Shown one piece after another: positions 37,180-45,654 of a stretch of 64,000 nucleotides of DNA. Within the stretch, counting starts at the first letter, position 1. Every line of letters starts with the position of its first letter. The position numbers and the translations under genes were made by a program. Source of the DNA: Nitrospinaceae bacterium (GTDB taxonomy: Bacteria > Nitrospinota > Nitrospinia > Nitrospinales > Nitrospinaceae); NCBI GenBank assembly GCA_029261395.1, contig JAJDBJ010000020.1:1-64000 (forward strand), read 5' to 3'. Under the pieces are notes generated by a model, which had not been told where the DNA came from, did no database searches, and worked only from the letters and a program-made list of their open reading frames with translations.

Positions 37180-38943
37180 GTGTATTCCGGAATTGCTGTA
37201 TCCAGCGGAGTCGCCATCGGGAAAGCCTACCTGCTTGACCGGTCCAAGGTGTGCGTCATCAAGCGCCGTATTCCTGAGAAAGGACTTGAAAAGGAAATCA
37301 AGCGCCTGCGCGATGCGATTGCAATGTCCAAAGCTCAGATGAAGGACATCAAACAACGTGCCAGTTCCATTGCCGACAAGTACGCCATCATCCTCGAGAC
37401 CTACACCCTGTTACTGGAAGATGAAATACTGGTTACCGAAACCATCGAAACCATCAACCGGGAACGTTGCAACGCCGAATGGGCTCTGACGGCAACTCTC
37501 GAAAAATTTACCAATCTGTTCAACAATATCAACGATGAGTATCTAAAAGGCAAGAAGGATGATCTGAACTTGGTGGTCCATGGGGTCATCAAGAACCTGA
37601 TCGGCCATCACCAGGAAAGCCTGGCGGATGTCGACGAGCCGGTTATCGTCATCACCCATGAGTTGAGCCCCTCAGACACCATCATTATGCCCAAAAGCTA
37701 TATCCTGGGAATGGCCACGGAAGTGGGCGGCAAAACTTCGCACGTCGGCATTTTTGCATCCGCTCTGGGGATACCGGCAGTGGTCGGTCTGGGAAATCTC
37801 ACCGAGTTTGTCAACTCCGGTGATACTGTGATTATCGACGGTATTCAGGGTGAAGTGATTATTGATCCTGATAAGAAGCAATTAAATCATTATCAGAAAA
37901 AACAGAAGAACTACCATCGATATGAAAAAACCTTATTAAAAGACATTGGCTTGGAAGCAGAAACGCTGGACGGAGAAAAAGTTCAGTTGATGGCCAATAT
38001 CGAGACCATTCACGAAGCCAAATCCATCCGCAAATACGGGGGCGAAGGTATCGGTCTCTACCGGACGGAGTTCCTGTATCTGGCGGCCAGTTCACTGCCG
38101 ACCGAGAATGACCTGTACGCAAACTTTAAAAAAGTTGTGCAAACCATGGAACCCTACCCAGTGGTGATCCGCACCCTGGATATCGGAGCCGACAAGCAAC
38201 TTTTGAAAGTCAACAATGCCCCGGAAGATAATCCGGCGCTGGGCTTGAGGGGCATTCGTCTGTCACTGGTTCAACCCGACCATCTGATGAGTCAATTGAA
38301 GGGGATTTTAAGAGCAAGCCTTTACGGAAAAATAAAAATCCTATATCCTATGGTCTCCAGCGTAGAGGAAATCGTTGAAGCCAACGGCTATCTGGATAAA
38401 GCCAAAGAGGAATTGAGAAGCGCACAAATTCCTTTCCAAGAGAACATCCCCGTGGGAGCCATGATAGAAACTCCGGCGGCGGCTCTCATTGTCGACCGAA
38501 TTTTGGAAATCGTCGACTATATCAGCATCGGCACCAATGATTTGATACAATATGTGCTGGCGGTGGACCGCATCAACGAAAATGTAGCCCACCTCTATCA
38601 GCCATTTCATCCCTCGGTCCTGAGAATTTTAAGAGAAATTTTCGTAACGGCCGAGAAAATGGGAAAACCCGTCTCCATTTGCGGAGAATTAGGAGGAGAC
38701 CCCATGGCTACCTTTTTACTTTTGGGTTTGGGCAAGGTTCATGAATTGAGCATGGAGCCACATTCCATACCTAAAGTGAAAAAAATTCTAAGAAAAGTAA
38801 CATTGGAGCAAGCCCGTGAATTAGCCGATCACGCCTTAAGTCTGTCTACATCTGAGGAAATCAACCGGTTTATCAATAATGAAATGCAGAGCCGTTTCCC
38901 ATCTGATTTCGACCGAGACCTGGCTTTTAGCGAGAAAAAATAA
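37180..38943 (+). CDS. ptsI: PEP-protein phosphotransferase, PTS enzyme I
   Basis: A 587-residue enzyme I. The phosphohistidine is H188 in GGKTSHVGIFASALGIPAVVG. The PEP-binding TIM-barrel motifs GLYRTEFLYL, DIGADKQL, NPALGLRGIR and the catalytic cysteine in SICGELGGD follow. There is no N-terminal GAF domain, so it is the short EI form and not the PtsP/EI-Ntr form, although it sits beside ptsN. The start is GTG 37180 with GAGAGAG close upstream. A hairpin (38949-38983) follows. Confidence 0.95.
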   Translation: MYSGIAVSSGVAIGKAYLLDRSKVCVIKRRIPEKGLEKEIKRLRDAIAMSKAQMKDIKQRASSIADKYAIILETYTLLLEDEILVTETIETINRERCNAEWALTATLEKFTNLFNNINDEYLKGKKDDLNLVVHGVIKNLIGHHQESLADVDEPVIVITHELSPSDTIIMPKSYILGMATEVGGKTSHVGIFASALGIPAVVGLGNLTEFVNSGDTVIIDGIQGEVIIDPDKKQLNHYQKKQKNYHRYEKTLLKDIGLEAETLDGEKVQLMANIETIHEAKSIRKYGGEGIGLYRTEFLYLAASSLPTENDLYANFKKVVQTMEPYPVVIRTLDIGADKQLLKVNNAPEDNPALGLRGIRLSLVQPDHLMSQLKGILRASLYGKIKILYPMVSSVEEIVEANGYLDKAKEELRSAQIPFQENIPVGAMIETPAAALIVDRILEIVDYISIGTNDLIQYVLAVDRINENVAHLYQPFHPSVLRILREIFVTAEKMGKPVSICGELGGDPMATFLLLGLGKVHELSMEPHSIPKVKKILRKVTLEQARELADHALSLSTSEEINRFINNEMQSRFPSDFDRDLAFSEKK

Positions 38944-38948
38944 ATAAC

Positions 38949-38983
38949 AGAAGCTCAACTCATCTGTACGGTGCGGGGCTTCT
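38949..38983 (+). terminator. Hairpin between ptsI and metK (terminator or leader)
   Basis: AGAAGCTC pairs with GGGGCTTCT (8 pairs, one G-U) around a 19-nt loop, followed by the pyrimidine-rich CTTTCAATCTCT. It is a weak intrinsic terminator for the ptsI operon or part of the metK leader. It does not match the SAM riboswitch consensus sequences I know. Confidence 0.4.
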
Positions 38984-39039
38984 CTTTCAATCTCTAAAAT
39001 TCTAAATAATCTTTCCACCCTCAAACAAGGTAAGCTTCT

Positions 39040-40200
39040 ATGAGCTCAGGTAATTACTTATTCACCTCCGAATCCGTTTCCGAAGGACATCCCGACAAAA
39101 TCGCCGATCAGATTTCGGATTCCATTCTCGATGCACTGTTAAAACAAGATCCCAACTCCCGTGTCGCCTGTGAAACTCTGGTGACCACGGGACTTGTCGT
39201 TATATCCGGTGAGGTAACCACCAAAGCCTACGTGGAAATCCCAAAAATCGCACGTCAAACCATCAAGGAAATCGGTTACACCCACTCCGACATGGGGTTT
39301 GATTATCAGACCTGCGGAGTGATGGTTACGTTGGACGAACAATCCCAGGACATCTCACAGGGTGTAGATGACGATCAGCACGAGCAGGGTGCCGGAGACC
39401 AGGGCATGATGTTCGGTTACGCCTCCAATGAGACCAAGGAGTTAATGCCTGCTCCCATTGTGTACGCACATAAGCTGGTCAAGAAACTGGCCGATGTTCG
39501 CAAGAAAGGCATTCTGCCGTTTCTCCGACCAGACAGCAAATCACAGGTTTCGGTACGCTATGAAAAAGGAAAACCGGTTTGCGTCGAAACCGTCGTTATC
39601 TCTTCTCAACATGAACCCGACGTCTCCACCAAAAAAATCCGATCGGAAGTCATTGAGGAAGTGATTCAGCAGGTAATCCCAAAAAAATTCCAAGCCAAGA
39701 AGATGAAAATCCATGTCAATCCCACCGGTCGGTTTGTCATTGGAGGTCCTCAAGGAGATTGTGGTTTGACGGGCCGCAAAATCATAGTCGACACTTACGG
39801 CGGATTTGCCCGCCATGGAGGAGGCGCATTTTCCGGCAAGGATTCCTCCAAAGTGGATCGTTCTGCCGCCTACATGGCCCGTTACATCGCCAAAAACCTG
39901 GTCGCCGCCAAGATCGCCGACCGCTGTGAGGTGCAATTGGCCTACGCAATCGGCGTCGCCGATCCCGTTTCCATTTTCGTCGACACTTTCAATACGCACC
40001 ATATCAATCCAAAACACATCGAAGGCCTGATTAGAGATCACTTTGAATTAAAACCTGCGGGCATTATAAAATCGCTGGACCTAAAAAAACCCCGATTCAA
40101 ACAAACGGCGACCTACGGTCATTTCGGTAGAAAAGAAAAGAGCTTTACCTGGGAGCAAACCGATAAGGCGGCGAAATTAAAAAAATCGGCAGGCTTATAA
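39040..40200 (+). CDS. metK: S-adenosylmethionine synthetase
   Basis: A 386-residue enzyme that makes S-adenosylmethionine from methionine and ATP. The N-terminal [18 protein letters not shown] with the ATP-contacting histidine and [16 protein letters not shown] are present, along with [25 protein letters not shown], the signature P-loop-like stretch. Length is standard. A weak AAGG about 11 nt before the ATG is the only ribosome binding site. SAM users in the window include lipA, the radical SAM protein and a methyltransferase. It stands alone between ptsI and the Gfo/Idh gene. Confidence 0.97.
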   Translation: MSSGNYLFTSESVSEGHPDKIADQISDSILDALLKQDPNSRVACETLVTTGLVVISGEVTTKAYVEIPKIARQTIKEIGYTHSDMGFDYQTCGVMVTLDEQSQDISQGVDDDQHEQGAGDQGMMFGYASNETKELMPAPIVYAHKLVKKLADVRKKGILPFLRPDSKSQVSVRYEKGKPVCVETVVISSQHEPDVSTKKIRSEVIEEVIQQVIPKKFQAKKMKIHVNPTGRFVIGGPQGDCGLTGRKIIVDTYGGFARHGGGAFSGKDSSKVDRSAAYMARYIAKNLVAAKIADRCEVQLAYAIGVADPVSIFVDTFNTHHINPKHIEGLIRDHFELKPAGIIKSLDLKKPRFKQTATYGHFGRKEKSFTWEQTDKAAKLKKSAGL

Positions 40201-40265
40201 CCTTTTGCAGGAATGTAATATTGAATTGGGGTTAAGGAAGTGTGGCTTCTCATATAACTGTTTAT

Positions 40266-40295
40266 TTGAATCAGACAGCTTTATATTATTATAGA
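40266..40295 (+). promoter_or_regulatory. Possible promoter of the Gfo/Idh/MocA gene
   Basis: TTGAAT (40266-40271), an 18-bp spacer and TATAGA (40290-40295), 14 nt before the ATG at 40309. A TATTAT overlaps at 15-bp spacing. Weak. Confidence 0.3.
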
Positions 40296-40308
40296 GTGAA
40301 GGTTTTAT

Positions 40309-41361
40309 ATGACCACTGAAGTAATTCGCGTCGGTATCATTGGAGCGGGTGCCAATACCCGGAAAGTTCATATTCCGAACCTCCAAGCCCTACAAGGAGT
40401 GCAAATTGTTGAGGTCGCGAATCGGACCACAGCCTCTGCCCGAAAAGTAGCTGACGAGTTCCAAATCCCCACCGTTCGAGATCATTGGAAAGAGGTTATC
40501 GAGTCCAAGGAAGTCGATGCCATCCTGATCGGAACCTGGCCTGACCTGCATTCAGAAGCCACCTGCGCGGCTTTACAGGCCGGCAAGCATGTGCTTTGCG
40601 AGGCACGAATGGCTATGGATGAAGTCGAAGCGCGAACCATGCTTCAAGCTGCCTATAAGGACCCGGTATGCGTAGCGCAAATTGTTCCCTCCCCTTTTAC
40701 GTTGCATGTCGATCCAACCCTGCTCAATATGCTCGACAGTGGTGACATAGGAACGCCTCGGTTTTTTCGTTTCGAATACCAGGCGCCTCCATTGGTTCCA
40801 CCGGGAGGAACACTTCATTGGCGACGAAATAAAAAGTACAGCGGCTCCAACATTATGGTACTGGGGATTATCTACGAATCCCTTCTGCGTTGGTTCGGTT
40901 CCGCTGAATGGGTGGATGCGCATGCAGAAGTAATCAACAACCGTGCAGTGGACCCCGAAACCAACAAGGAAGTCGAGGTCGAAATTCCCGATTACTTATC
41001 GGTTCAGATGAAAATGACCAACGGCATAATCGGCTCGCTGTTTGTTCATGAACTCAGCACCCGTCCCACCAGTTCCTCCATCAAAATATATGGTGACAAA
41101 GGCTTCATTCATTTGGATTTCGAAATAGGTGGCAAACTCTATTTGTCGACAGGTTCAGGAAACGAGTTGAGTGAAGTGCAAATACCGCCCGAAAAATCTG
41201 GTAAATGGCGGGCGGAAGAAGAATTCATCAACACCATCCGAGGCCTCGAAGATACGGAATACACCACTTTCACCACCGGCGTGGAATACATGAAGTTCAC
41301 ACAAGCGGTGAATGAAAGTTTCAATGGTGACGGAGAACGCATCATCATCCCACCGGGTTAA
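40309..41361 (+). CDS. Gfo/Idh/MocA-fold protein lacking canonical catalytic residues
   Basis: A 350-residue protein with an N-terminal Rossmann fold (VGIIGAGANTRKVHIPNL) and the C-terminal alpha/beta domain of the Gfo/Idh/MocA oxidoreductase family. The motif that normally reads C-E-K-P is C97-E98-A99-R100, so the catalytic lysine is Ala. In the second half, the usual D-x-G-x-H segment aligns as MVLGIIYESLLRW, replacing both Asp and His with hydrophobic residues. The NAD-binding part looks sound. It may bind a nucleotide or sugar without standard dehydrogenation, or belong to a divergent subgroup. The substrate is unknown. It converges with the methyltransferase gene. Confidence 0.85.
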   Translation: MTTEVIRVGIIGAGANTRKVHIPNLQALQGVQIVEVANRTTASARKVADEFQIPTVRDHWKEVIESKEVDAILIGTWPDLHSEATCAALQAGKHVLCEARMAMDEVEARTMLQAAYKDPVCVAQIVPSPFTLHVDPTLLNMLDSGDIGTPRFFRFEYQAPPLVPPGGTLHWRRNKKYSGSNIMVLGIIYESLLRWFGSAEWVDAHAEVINNRAVDPETNKEVEVEIPDYLSVQMKMTNGIIGSLFVHELSTRPTSSSIKIYGDKGFIHLDFEIGGKLYLSTGSGNELSEVQIPPEKSGKWRAEEEFINTIRGLEDTEYTTFTTGVEYMKFTQAVNESFNGDGERIIIPPG

Positions 41362-41407
41362 ACCGCCCGGATTTATTTCCCAACCGAAGCCTCCCCCTCT
41401 TTAAAAA

Positions 41408-42181
41408 TCACGTTTTCTTCCCGACCACAAGAAATCCACTTCCGCCATACACCCTCTCGGAGTGTTCAATGGCAAAACCCGCCTGAGCAATTTCATCACG
41501 CAACTCTTCAGGTCGATAGCCATGCCACCGACCTGATTTTAATTGTTTTTCGATATATTTTAATCCCAAATAAAGAGTCAGCGGATATAACCCATATTTT
41601 TTAACGATCCAAGGCCTTTCCTGATTTTTCAAACTTTCCAGACTGGCACGGATGATTTGTTTCGCGTTATAAAAGTGTGTGGGGTTGGCCGTCACCAACA
41701 CCCCTCCCGGCTTTACAATACGAAAAAGCTCCTGATATGCCCGCCTCCGATCTTTTTCCTCCGGCAATGTGTAAACCGAAAAGTGCGCGGCCACACAAGA
41801 GACAGAGGCATCTGCCAGTGGCAAGCTCCTGGAAAGATCGGCCTGTACTCCTGAAACGGAACCATTCAAGTTTAACCGGTTCGCTCTGGGTCCCAGGGAC
41901 GCGAGACCCGTCGGAAGGATATCCATACCCAAATAGCGTTCACCCTGGGTCAATCGATCTGCCAGCACTGGTAGTAATAATCCCGAACCACACCCCACAT
42001 CCAACACCCATTCCCCCTCATTGAGCTTTATTAAATCCGCTACACGCTGAAGTGACTCAATATAAGCCTCAGGGGACAACCCGTCATAGAGTCGGGTATA
42101 GAATCCGATCTCCCAGTATTTTTTATAGAGTGATGAAAAAATAATCGATTCTCCGTCTTGTTCGGTAACACCAAAGTCCAT
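41408..42181 (-). CDS. Class I SAM-dependent methyltransferase
   Basis: A 257-residue Rossmann-type methyltransferase. Motif I VLDVGCGSGLLLP lies near residues 58-70, a GMDILPTGL acidic strand follows, and LPLADASVSCVAAHFSVYTL corresponds to motif IV. The later REYG-like C-terminal half has aromatic and basic residues but no recognised substrate domain. Such proteins methylate small molecules, lipids or quinone intermediates, and I cannot choose. It is divergent from the unknown gene at 42220 with 38 bp between starts. Confidence 0.87.
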   Translation of the reverse strand: MDFGVTEQDGESIIFSSLYKKYWEIGFYTRLYDGLSPEAYIESLQRVADLIKLNEGEWVLDVGCGSGLLLPVLADRLTQGERYLGMDILPTGLASLGPRANRLNLNGSVSGVQADLSRSLPLADASVSCVAAHFSVYTLPEEKDRRRAYQELFRIVKPGGVLVTANPTHFYNAKQIIRASLESLKNQERPWIVKKYGLYPLTLYLGLKYIEKQLKSGRWHGYRPEELRDEIAQAGFAIEHSERVYGGSGFLVVGKKT

Positions 42182-42219
42182 ATAATAGAATTAAACGTTG
42201 CTCAATTGGGAGATTAATT

Positions 42220-42654
42220 TTGGCGAAAAAACCCTTCATCAACAAATACGGTTTTGTGGAATACCCCTTCCTGCACGACGATCGCAAGGGTAAAAACTGG
42301 TGGTTTTCCAATCTATTGGAGGATCACTTGAAACGTCGGTGCCGAAAGAAACTCGGTCCGGACTATACCAAACAGGATATGCACGACGACATGCTGACGT
42401 TCCTGCACGATACCAATCTGAAATTTTATGTTCTATTGCCCTCTGGGATGGGTATGGAATTCAAACTGATTGGCAAATACAAAACCCCAGACCTGATTCA
42501 CCTTGAGGATCCGGTGCCCTACATCACCGAAAAATACGGTGGCGGTAAATTCAAGGTCAACATCTACCACGAAGGCACCTTCGCCGGCACGGAAAATTTT
42601 AAAACCCACGGCGATCCCAAATGGGTTGAAATTCCAGATGACGATCTGACTTGA
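42220..42654 (+). CDS. Conserved-looking soluble protein of unknown function
   Basis: A 144-residue protein with no family I can name. It starts at TTG 42220 with GGGAG seven bases upstream. It is basic and aromatic in its first half (KNWWFSNLLEDHLKRRCRKK), then beta-rich (KFYVLLPSGMGMEFKLIGKYK, and later GGKFKVNIYHEGTFAGTENF), and ends acidic. No signal peptide, membrane segment or metal-type cysteine cluster is present (one Cys only). It is divergent from the methyltransferase and 61 bp upstream of the LCAT-like lipoprotein gene on the same strand. Confidence 0.75.
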   Translation: MAKKPFINKYGFVEYPFLHDDRKGKNWWFSNLLEDHLKRRCRKKLGPDYTKQDMHDDMLTFLHDTNLKFYVLLPSGMGMEFKLIGKYKTPDLIHLEDPVPYITEKYGGGKFKVNIYHEGTFAGTENFKTHGDPKWVEIPDDDLT

Positions 42655-42715
42655 TTGCATCTTATCAATTGAAGAGGATTGCCAATCCATATCCTCTCAC
42701 CTCCACAGGGCGAAG

Positions 42716-44128
42716 ATGCCTAAATATATCAGAATACTGTCTGTTTTATTTCTTTTAGTCTCCGCCTGTAGCAGTGTCCACGCCCCTGACTTGGGTGGCC
42801 TTTATAATGAACTCGCCCAGAATGAGGATCCTTACCGCAATCCTGTAATCGTAATTCCCGGCCTCATAGGATCTAAACTTGTCGATCAGGATACGAATGA
42901 AATGGTTTGGGGAACTTTCGGGCTGGGGCAAGTAGATCCCAATACACCTACAGGCGCACGGCAGTTTGCCCTCCCCATGGGAAAAGGAAAAAAACTGAAA
43001 GAACTGCGTGACCATGTAAAACCTGCCGGCTCACTGGACCGGGTGGTTGTTAACTTTTTTGGAATCCCCGTCGAGCTCAACGCCTACTACAATATTTTAC
43101 AAGTCTTGGGGATAGGCGGTTACCGGGATGAAGCACTGGGTATAGCGGGGGCTGTCGACTACGGAGAAGGTCATTACACGTGCTTTCAATTTGCTTATGA
43201 CTGGCGCCGGGATATTGTCGAAAGCGCCAAGGAGTTGGACCATTTCATAAAGACAAGGGCGCAATATGTCCAGAAGGAAACTGAAAAACGTTTCGGCATA
43301 AAAATAGCCAAGGTGAAGTTTGACCTCGTCGCCCATTCCATGGGCGGATTGGTTGCGCGCTATTATCTCCGGTACGGCGCCGCAGACCTTCCGGAAGATG
43401 GCAGTCTTCCAAAACTCACCTGGGCTGGAGCCGAGCATGTCGAACACTTGGTCATCATCGGGACCCCCAACGCCGGGTCCATAGATTCCCTGGAGTATAT
43501 GATTCATGGGGCGAGTGTGGACTCCCTGTTCCCACGCTATCCCGCCGCGGTGTTGAGTACCATGCCCTCCATGTATCAATTACTCCCTCGAGGACGTCAT
43601 TCTCCTCTGCTTCGGGCGGACGGCGAACCGGTCGCCGATCTCTATAATCCGGAACTTTGGAAAAATCAACAGTGGGGCCTGGCGGACCCCAAACAGGATA
43701 CTGTACTCAAACTACTTCTTCCAAATATCGAAAGCCCGGAACAGCGGCGCGAAATCGCGCTGGATCATCAAGCCAAGGCCTTGCACCGCGCCCGCCAATT
43801 CACCTCGGCAATGGACCTTCCGGCCAAACCGCCGGACTCGGTCCAGTTGCTTTTGATTGTGGGAGACGCCGAGGAAACTAAAATGATTGCTCAAATTAAT
43901 CCTGAAGGGGGGATAAAAATAGTTAAAACCGGCCCGGGGGATGGCACCGTGTTACGCAGTAGCGCTCTCATGGACGAGCGGCTGTCTCCTCATCTTAACC
44001 GTCGGTTGCGCTCACCGATCCACTGGCGACAGGTGCACTTTATTTTTTCCGACCACCTGGGACTTACCCAAAATCCCGCCTTTACCGACAACGTACTTTA
44101 TTTTTTACTGGAGAGTCCCCGGAATTAG
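42716..44128 (+). CDS. LCAT/phospholipid-acyltransferase-like lipase lipoprotein
   Basis: A 470-residue exported lipoprotein: lipobox LVSAC with C18. The mature part is an alpha/beta hydrolase of the lecithin:cholesterol acyltransferase type. VIVIPGLIGSKL supplies the oxyanion loop, nucleophile S208 sits in AHSMGGLVARYY, a candidate Asp is in GPGDGTVL and a candidate His is in IFSDHLGL near the C-terminus. It probably acts on lipids in the outer membrane or periplasm, by acyl transfer or hydrolysis, and its substrate is unknown. It converges with the radical SAM gene, with 16 bp between stops and no clear terminator. Confidence 0.88.
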   Translation: MPKYIRILSVLFLLVSACSSVHAPDLGGLYNELAQNEDPYRNPVIVIPGLIGSKLVDQDTNEMVWGTFGLGQVDPNTPTGARQFALPMGKGKKLKELRDHVKPAGSLDRVVVNFFGIPVELNAYYNILQVLGIGGYRDEALGIAGAVDYGEGHYTCFQFAYDWRRDIVESAKELDHFIKTRAQYVQKETEKRFGIKIAKVKFDLVAHSMGGLVARYYLRYGAADLPEDGSLPKLTWAGAEHVEHLVIIGTPNAGSIDSLEYMIHGASVDSLFPRYPAAVLSTMPSMYQLLPRGRHSPLLRADGEPVADLYNPELWKNQQWGLADPKQDTVLKLLLPNIESPEQRREIALDHQAKALHRARQFTSAMDLPAKPPDSVQLLLIVGDAEETKMIAQINPEGGIKIVKTGPGDGTVLRSSALMDERLSPHLNRRLRSPIHWRQVHFIFSDHLGLTQNPAFTDNVLYFLLESPRN

Positions 44129-44144
44129 TGCGGACCTGATGGCA

Positions 44145-45212
44145 TCAAGTGAAATTGTAGGCAAAACATCCACTGGTACAGCGCACCATATAATGCGGAC
44201 AACTTTTGCAGGGTTCTTTCGCTTGCGTGTCCTCAAAAACATGGCTGAGAAATTTGGTGTGCATTTTCTTCACAGCGATGTCGTTGACTTCCTTAAAATC
44301 CTGGACATTCCCCAATTTGAGGCCATGAAACGGGAAACAATTGAAGCAGTCGCCTTTGGGGTCAACGTCCATCGGGCTGTCATCGGCGCAACCCAGGTAT
44401 AAATCTTTATCCTTCCATTCCGTTATATTCGGAACCGGCTGGTTGGCGTGATAAAAAAACCGCTCCACGAGAGGAAACTCCTCCTCATTAATGCTATCCA
44501 ACAGACAGGGCGGAAACGAACAGTCAAACCGGAATGTCAACTGCGGAAACTCTTTAAGAATATCGATCATCTTGCGTCCCATCCTGGGGTAATCCTTGAT
44601 CGGTAACGTGACGTTCTCCTCCTCCCCGACAATCGGGAAAGCAGGGCTGACCCGGATTTTGTAACTCTGCCCTTCCGGTAAACCCAAGTCTTGATAAATG
44701 CCGTCGATTTCGCGACACTGCGTTTCAAGATCCTGATCCACCGAATACAAATTGAGGCTGAACATGAGGCTGTAGCCGCTTTCTCCAAGAATCGCCTCCG
44801 CCACCTCGCGGCAACGTTGATGATTCTTCTCGCTGATATTCTCCTTGGTCTGCCAGTTCAGGAGCACCGAAAACTGAATGTTGCGCTCGATACTGCCCCC
44901 CGGCCCGACCGTCTTCAACAACAAGTCCAGAGTCTTTTCCGGCATCAACCCATTGGTGAAGACTCCGAGATAAGTGAACGGCTGCATGGTCTTCAAAGTG
45001 CTGGAAAGGATATCGTTGAATTGAGGATGCAGGGTCGGCTCCCCGCCCATGAAGTTGATGAGAGTGACATTTTTAACCCGTGGCAACATTTCATCGGTGA
45101 AAAATTCGTAATCCATGGATTTCCCTGGGGTCTTCACGTTCTCTCCCATGTATTCATCGGCGAAGCAGTAATTACACTTCAAATTACAATAACTATTCAA
45201 AATTATGTTCAT
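44145..45212 (-). CDS. Radical SAM protein with SPASM-like C-terminus
   Basis: From ATG 45212 (AAGGGA about 8 nt upstream) the product is 355 residues. The radical SAM cluster is C9-x3-C13-x2-C16 (CNLKCNYC), followed by the GGEPTLH motif. The C-terminus is cysteine-rich: GC near the start of the region, GDCFNC, then CKSC-x6-C-x3-C, suited to one or two auxiliary Fe-S clusters as in SPASM proteins. Relatives modify peptides or act in anaerobic sulfatase-type maturation. I see no peptide substrate gene next to it. A TTG ten codons upstream is an alternative start but lacks a ribosome binding site. The 442-bp upstream gap contains several inverted repeats. Confidence 0.88.
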   Translation of the reverse strand: MNIILNSYCNLKCNYCFADEYMGENVKTPGKSMDYEFFTDEMLPRVKNVTLINFMGGEPTLHPQFNDILSSTLKTMQPFTYLGVFTNGLMPEKTLDLLLKTVGPGGSIERNIQFSVLLNWQTKENISEKNHQRCREVAEAILGESGYSLMFSLNLYSVDQDLETQCREIDGIYQDLGLPEGQSYKIRVSPAFPIVGEEENVTLPIKDYPRMGRKMIDILKEFPQLTFRFDCSFPPCLLDSINEEEFPLVERFFYHANQPVPNITEWKDKDLYLGCADDSPMDVDPKGDCFNCFPFHGLKLGNVQDFKEVNDIAVKKMHTKFLSHVFEDTQAKEPCKSCPHYMVRCTSGCFAYNFT

Positions 45213-45335
45213 TTCAGGGATCCCTTTTCGTGATCGGGTCAATCATACAAAGATTGGAATACACAGCGATTGGACTCGATAGTCCTTATAGGAGCAAGTC
45301 TTGGCCGTCACATGAAAAGGAAATCAGTAGCGGAA

Positions 45336-45355
45336 TGATTGTGAAACCACAATCA
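45336..45355. repeat. Perfect 8-bp inverted repeat with 4-nt loop
   Basis: TGATTGTG, loop AAAC, CACAATCA. It forms a strong small hairpin on either strand. It lacks a following T-run, so it is more likely an operator or RNA structure in the radical SAM leader than a terminator. Confidence 0.7.
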
Positions 45356-45367
45356 GAATTGATCCCT

Positions 45368-45422
45368 TAAGTATACGTTGCACTATATAGGAATATTCCT
45401 ATATAGTGTCGGAATATACTTA
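45368..45422. repeat. 28-bp perfect palindrome with outer inverted arms
   Basis: The core 45381-45408 is a perfect palindrome, with left arm CACTATATAGGAAT and right arm its exact reverse complement, no spacer. TAAGTATA (45368-45375) and TATACTTA (45415-45422) flank it as a second inverted repeat at almost equal distance (5 and 6 bases). It could be a large operator, a cruciform or a repeat-element remnant. Confidence 0.9.
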
Positions 45423-45654
45423 CATATTTCTCGTTTTCAAGGATTGGGACCTGGGCCCTACTCCTCCCTACCAAAGTAGAATAGTTGCTTCCCCAGCACG
45501 CCAGAATACACCGCATCAGGCGGACAAACAGAGGGATAACAACCTGAAACCCGTTGATTCTTATTACCTTTTTGCTATTCAGACTCCCAATTGAATAAAA
45601 CCTTAGCCAGGCTGGACATGCCTATAGGCGTGACCACCAAGTTTTGGAGGAATC

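Larger units (their letters stand above)
45213..45654. other. Intergenic region with several inverted repeats
   Basis: 442 bp between the divergent radical SAM gene and the unknown gene at 45655. It contains a 5-bp stem with tetraloop (45272-45285), an 8-bp perfect stem TGATTGTG-aaac-CACAATCA (45336-45355), the 28-bp palindrome (45381-45408) inside outer arms (45368-45422), and a 10-bp palindrome GCCTATAGGC (45620-45629). No convincing ORF, tRNA or complete promoter pair was seen. The plus-strand open frame 45406-45594 has no ribosome binding site and begins in the palindrome. Confidence 0.7.

Noticed and set aside
38944-39039. Possible SAM riboswitch before metK
   Set aside because: Only one hairpin with a 19-nt loop; no match to the SAM-I, SAM-II, SAM-IV or SAM/SAH conserved cores I know. 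Kept as a hairpin only.
45406-45594. Open frame of 62 codons on the plus strand before the 45655 gene
   Set aside because: Starts with GTG inside the palindrome, no ribosome binding site, composition without domain or helix pattern.
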